Assembly (NCBI GenBank): GCA_012511485.1
Contig: JAAZFZ010000225.1
Span: 1 to 8,508, forward strand
Direction of reading: 5' to 3'
DNA length: 8,508 bases
From: Clostridiales bacterium
GTDB taxonomy: Bacteria; Bacillota; Clostridia; Oscillospirales; Acutalibacteraceae
Shown: positions 6,081-8,508 of the stretch, piece by piece
How the letters are laid out: every line of letters starts with the position of its first letter
Position numbering within the stretch: position 1 is the stretch's first letter
Translations under genes and position numbers: made by a program
Notes under the pieces: model-generated
The model's database searches: none
What the model saw: the letters and a program-made list of their open reading frames with translations, nothing else
What the model was told of the DNA's origin: nothing

Positions 6081-6449
6081 CTAAAAACCCCCTCTGTTTC
6101 TCTCTATCTTTATTGCTGTATAATTGAAATCCGCTTTAATCGGAGCATCGGGCTTTTTAAGTGTAACCTCCACGCTCGCAAGCATTTCATATTCCTCAAG
6201 CAATGCCTGCGCCACTCGTTGTGCGGCTCTCTCAATCAGGTCATTTTTTTCCTCCGTCATAACACGGATAACCGTCTTTATGATTTTTGCATAGCTCACC
6301 GTATCACGGAGGTTGTCTGATTCGCAGGCTTTTTTTAGGTCTGCTTTTGCAACAAGGTCAATTTCAAAGGTCTGCCCATTCTCCTTCTCCTCAGCATTTA
6401 CGCCGTGAAAAGCAAAAACCCTCAGCCCGTTAATGATTATACTATCCAT
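6081..6449 (-). CDS. folB: Dihydroneopterin aldolase
   Basis: A 122-residue aldolase, the usual size. It cleaves 7,8-dihydroneopterin to 6-hydroxymethyl-7,8-dihydropterin and glycolaldehyde. Motifs: INGLRVFAFHGVNAEEKENG (6-25) with catalytic-region Glu22, DTVSYAKI (49-56) with Tyr53, LIERAA (71-76) with the pterin-anchoring Glu73, and VTLKKPDAPI (95-104) with the catalytic lysine. The start is ATG at 6449, with GGAGG (6459-6463) 9 bases upstream. A longer frame from an upstream ATG at 6500 would add 17 residues with no counterpart in the family. The gene overlaps the end of folP by 8 bases (ATGGATAG), which points to translational coupling. Confidence 0.96.
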   Translation of the reverse strand: MDSIIINGLRVFAFHGVNAEEKENGQTFEIDLVAKADLKKACESDNLRDTVSYAKIIKTVIRVMTEEKNDLIERAAQRVAQALLEEYEMLASVEVTLKKPDAPIKADFNYTAIKIERNRGGF

Positions 6450-7272
6450 ATAATATTGCCTCCGCCGTTCTTGCAGCCTGCACTGCCTGCCGCACATCAT
6501 GCACCCTGATAATATCCGCGCCGCCCGCTATGGCAAGAGTGTGGGCGGCAACAGTCCCCGCTGCCCGTGCCGTCGGATCAGGCTCGTTTGCGGCAATGCC
6601 AATAAGCCTTTTGCGTGAAGCGCCGACAAGGAGGGCTATACCGTCAATTTTTATTTTTCTCAGCTCCTTTATAAGCGTCAGGTTATCCTCATGGCTCTTG
6701 CCGAAGCCTATGCCCACATCAAGGCATATTCTTTCACTTTCAACGGCAAGCTCCCCGGCACGCCTAAGTGAAGCTTCAAAGAAGCTCCTGACTGCATTAG
6801 CCACCCCTTGCGGATATTCGGGGTGTGCGCCTGCACCACCGCAGTTGTGCATAATTACCCAGCCTGCATTGTGAGAATTCACTATTGACGCCATTCTCCC
6901 GTCAACGCGCCCGCTGACATCGTTGATAATCGAAGCCCCGTTACTCAGAGCGTATTCGGCTGTTTGCGGGTAAAAGGTATCAACAGAAACGGGCACATTC
7001 AGCCTGCCCTTTAATGCTTCAAGCACAGGGGAGAGCCTTTCGATTTCCGTCTGTGCCGACACTGGTTCGGCATCCGGGCGTGTGGACTGAGCGCCGATGT
7101 CTATTATATCCGCACCCTGCCCGCACATTTCGAGAGCATATACGGCGGCTTTATTCGCATCAAAGTATTTCCCTGCATCTGAAAATGAGTCCGGAGTGAC
7201 ATTGAGAATGCCCATGACATATGTTTTTGAACACAAAGGGAGATTAAATCTCCCTGCTCTCAAGCAATTCAT
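6442..7272 (-). CDS. folP: Dihydropteroate synthase
   Basis: A 276-residue enzyme of usual length that joins hydroxymethyldihydropterin pyrophosphate to p-aminobenzoate; it is the target of sulfonamides. Motifs in order: MGILNVTPDSFSD (20-32) with metal-binding Asn24, the QSTRPDA loop (62-68), SVDTF (96-100) with Asp98, INDVSG (116-121) with Asn117, DVGIGFGK (185-192) with Asp185, GASRKRLIG (217-225) with Lys221, and IIRVHDV (254-260) with Arg256/His258. The residues match the Escherichia coli active-site order. It begins 4 bp after the folE stop, with AAAGGA 7 bases before the ATG, and overlaps folB by 8 bp. The early coding region contains a 19-base palindrome, listed separately. Confidence 0.97.
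   Translation of the reverse strand: MNCLRAGRFNLPLCSKTYVMGILNVTPDSFSDAGKYFDANKAAVYALEMCGQGADIIDIGAQSTRPDAEPVSAQTEIERLSPVLEALKGRLNVPVSVDTFYPQTAEYALSNGASIINDVSGRVDGRMASIVNSHNAGWVIMHNCGGAGAHPEYPQGVANAVRSFFEASLRRAGELAVESERICLDVGIGFGKSHEDNLTLIKELRKIKIDGIALLVGASRKRLIGIAANEPDPTARAAGTVAAHTLAIAGGADIIRVHDVRQAVQAARTAEAILYG
7237..7255 (-). repeat. 19-base perfect palindrome in the first codons of folP
   Basis: AGGGAGATT-T-AATCTCCCT on the - strand has 9-bp arms around a single central base, 18-36 bases into folP. As RNA it could form a 7-bp stem (AGGGAGA/TCTCCCT) with a TTTAA loop near the translation start. As DNA it resembles a two-fold binding site. Chance within a coding sequence cannot be excluded. 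Confidence 0.5.
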
Positions 7273-7276
7273 TGTT

Positions 7277-7834
7277 CTATCCTTTCAGAAGCGACATTAC
7301 CTCAGCCCTTGTTCTGGCATCGCTCTTCATTATTCCCCTGAGTGCAGAGGTGTGAGTTCTTGACCCTGCCGCCCTTGCTCCTCTCATTGTCATGCACAGG
7401 TGCTCCGCCTCAATAACAACTGCAACTCCCAAAGGCTCTAACTCTTTGAATAGAAAATCGGCAACCTGAGCGGTCAGCCTCTCCTGGAGCTGAGGGCGTT
7501 TAGCATAGCTATCGACTATCCTTGCAAGCTTTGAAAGGCCTATGACCTTTCCGTTTTTGGGGATATAGGCTATATGTGCCCTGCCCATAAATGGGATTAG
7601 GTGATGCTCGCACATTGAATAGAGCGGAATCTCCCTGACTACCACCATTTCATCGTTGTTTTCTTCGGTAAAAATTTTCAGATGCCTTCTCGGGTCGTCA
7701 CCGAGACCCGAAAAAATCTCCTCGTACATTCTGGCAACCCTTGCAGGTGTTTCGGCAAGTCCCTCCCTTTCAGGGTCCTCGCCGATTGCAATGAGAATTT
7801 CTGTGATTGCATTCTCGATTCTTTTTTTATCCAT
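7277..7834 (-). CDS. folE: GTP cyclohydrolase I
   Basis: A 185-residue enzyme that opens and rearranges GTP to 7,8-dihydroneopterin triphosphate, the first step of folate synthesis. Seen: GEDPEREGLAETPARVARMY (18-37), YSMCEHHLIPFMG (72-84) with Cys75 and His78 as zinc ligands and His77 as the catalytic histidine, GLSKLARIVD (99-108), RPQLQERLT (113-121), and the third zinc ligand Cys147 in HLCMTMRGARAAGSRTHTS. This is a type I zinc enzyme of normal size. I choose the ATG at 7834 because GAGGTG (7844-7849) is 9 bases upstream and the protein then begins like its relatives. The ATG at 7858 would add 8 residues and lacks a ribosome binding site. It is the first of four folate genes. No folate riboswitch-like leader is visible in the short upstream gap. 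Confidence 0.95.
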   Translation of the reverse strand: MDKKRIENAITEILIAIGEDPEREGLAETPARVARMYEEIFSGLGDDPRRHLKIFTEENNDEMVVVREIPLYSMCEHHLIPFMGRAHIAYIPKNGKVIGLSKLARIVDSYAKRPQLQERLTAQVADFLFKELEPLGVAVVIEAEHLCMTMRGARAAGSRTHTSALRGIMKSDARTRAEVMSLLKG

Positions 7835-7843
7835 TCTCTTTCG

Positions 7844-7849
7844 CACCTC
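7844..7849 (-). promoter_or_regulatory. Ribosome binding site deciding the folE start
   Basis: GAGGTG on the - strand, 9 bases before the ATG at 7834. It lies inside the longer frame that begins at 7858 and so favours the shorter protein. Confidence 0.6.
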
Positions 7850-7883
7850 AATAATCATTCAAACATAAGCCGCGGCGGATTAA

Positions 7884-8508
7884 TTATTTGAAAATAAATA
7901 TTATTTCAATTACATTATAGTCGTCGTTCCGAATATAAGAAGTCTCCGTAGTGTGCAGTTTTTTGACTGCCGAAAGATTTGAAACCGTGAGTATTCTGTA
8001 AATCTGTTCGTCGGTAAAAAGGCCTTTGAATGCTGCATCATACAGCTTCTCCGAAGAAAATCTCAATTCAATGGAGCTTTCACCCTCATTTACCGCCTGA
8101 GAAATGCGCTCGGCAATTATGGTTTGTGTTTCGGAGTTGTAATCCTTAAAGTAAAGGTCTCTTTTAATGTAATAGTTTTCGGCATTTGCCGTGCAGGGAT
8201 TAACGGATTTAAAATCGCTGTGAGTTTTTGAGATATCATCATCAGTAAGGTTAAAATATGTGTAGCGTGATTCGTCGGTGTTCTCCTGACTTATCGGGTC
8301 ATCCCATGTTAAGTCAAGGTTATAGTAGTTGCCGTTTATTTTTACGACATTCCACATATGGCCCTCATATTTCCCCTGAGGATTCTTTGCCTGACCACCT
8401 ATCACATAGGCATCTATCGCGCACATATCAAACAATAGCTTTGCTGCCTTTGCATAGCCCTCGCAGGCAGCCTTACCATTGACGAGCGCTCCGTAAACGG
8501 TGTTTTCG
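7884..8508 (-). CDS. Transglutaminase-like (papain-fold) domain protein, C-terminal part
   Basis: The frame is open from the right window edge (first full codon at 8507) to TAA at 7884; 207 residues are visible and the N-terminus is missing. A TTG at 8435 is internal, because the conserved core begins upstream of it. The triad of the transglutaminase-like cysteine protease superfamily is present: Cys in ALVNGKAACEGYAKA, His in EGHMWNVVKING, and Asp in YYNLDLTWDDP. The C-terminal part (Lys/Glu-rich, no known motif) resembles clostridial surface or lipoprotein relatives of this family. Such proteins often sit at the cell surface and act as proteases or cross-linkers. Any signal sequence would be off the window, so location and substrate are not shown. 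It lies 49 bp upstream of folE on the same strand with no terminator between, so co-transcription is possible, although the functions look unrelated. Confidence 0.85.
   Translation of the reverse strand, partial: ENTVYGALVNGKAACEGYAKAAKLLFDMCAIDAYVIGGQAKNPQGKYEGHMWNVVKINGNYYNLDLTWDDPISQENTDESRYTYFNLTDDDISKTHSDFKSVNPCTANAENYYIKRDLYFKDYNSETQTIIAERISQAVNEGESSIELRFSSEKLYDAAFKGLFTDEQIYRILTVSNLSAVKKLHTTETSYIRNDDYNVIEIIFIFK

Noticed and set aside
7869..7876. GCCGCGGC palindrome before folE
   Set aside because: Only 8 bases with no flanking symmetry and no T tract; too short to call an operator or terminator.
7835..7883. A folate riboswitch upstream of folE
   Set aside because: The gap to the preceding gene is only 49 bases, too short for a THF riboswitch, and no paired structure of that kind is visible.
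7914..7942. TATAAT on the - strand at 7919-7914 as a folE promoter
   Set aside because: The -10 is perfect, but the sequence 16-18 bases upstream (CTTCTT or TTCTTA) is a poor -35 and there is no TGn. It also lies inside the coding region of the transglutaminase-like gene. Possible but not supported enough.

Overview
The window looks like chromosomal DNA of a low-to-medium GC Firmicute, most likely a gut-type clostridium (Oscillospiraceae/Ruminococcaceae-like). The basis is strong AGGAGG-type ribosome binding sites before most genes, short spacers and overlaps within operons, a consensus sigma-A-type promoter, and protein sequences that resemble clostridial families. This assignment is inference from style; no rRNA or marker gene is present.

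Layout. At the left edge, on the + strand, lies the C-terminal part of a TIM-barrel protein (1-503). It converges on everything else, which is on the - strand. A bidirectional terminator (about 571-612) separates the two directions. From right to left the - strand carries: (i) the C-terminal part of a transglutaminase-like protein cut by the window edge (8508-7884); (ii) a compact four-gene folate operon folE-folP-folB-folK (7834-5585) with gaps of 4 and 1 bp and one 8-bp overlap; (iii) a 119-bp intergenic region with a near-consensus promoter and two perfect palindromes; and (iv) a five-gene operon (5465-655) encoding an SCP2-like tandem-domain protein, a class III PLP aminotransferase related to glutamate-1-semialdehyde aminomutase, the N- and C-terminal halves of a split transketolase, and a second SCP2-like tandem-domain protein.

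How the genes work together. The folate genes cover GTP to 7,8-dihydroneopterin triphosphate (FolE), aldol cleavage of dihydroneopterin (FolB), pyrophosphorylation (FolK) and joining to p-aminobenzoate (FolP). The dephosphorylation step and FolC/FolA are not in the window.

The five-gene operon is the unusual part. A two-subunit transketolase would extend an aldehyde by a C2 ketol unit, giving a 1,3-dihydroxy-2-ketone, and the adjacent aminotransferase could convert that ketone to a 2-amino-1,3-diol. Two proteins that look like tandem SCP2 (sterol/lipid carrier) domains bracket these enzymes, so a hydrophobic or otherwise sheltered substrate is possible. I know of no described pathway with this exact gene set. 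The product proposal is inference, not something the sequence proves.

No tRNA, rRNA, CRISPR array, insertion sequence or phage gene was seen. No stretch over 300 bases lacks a gene.
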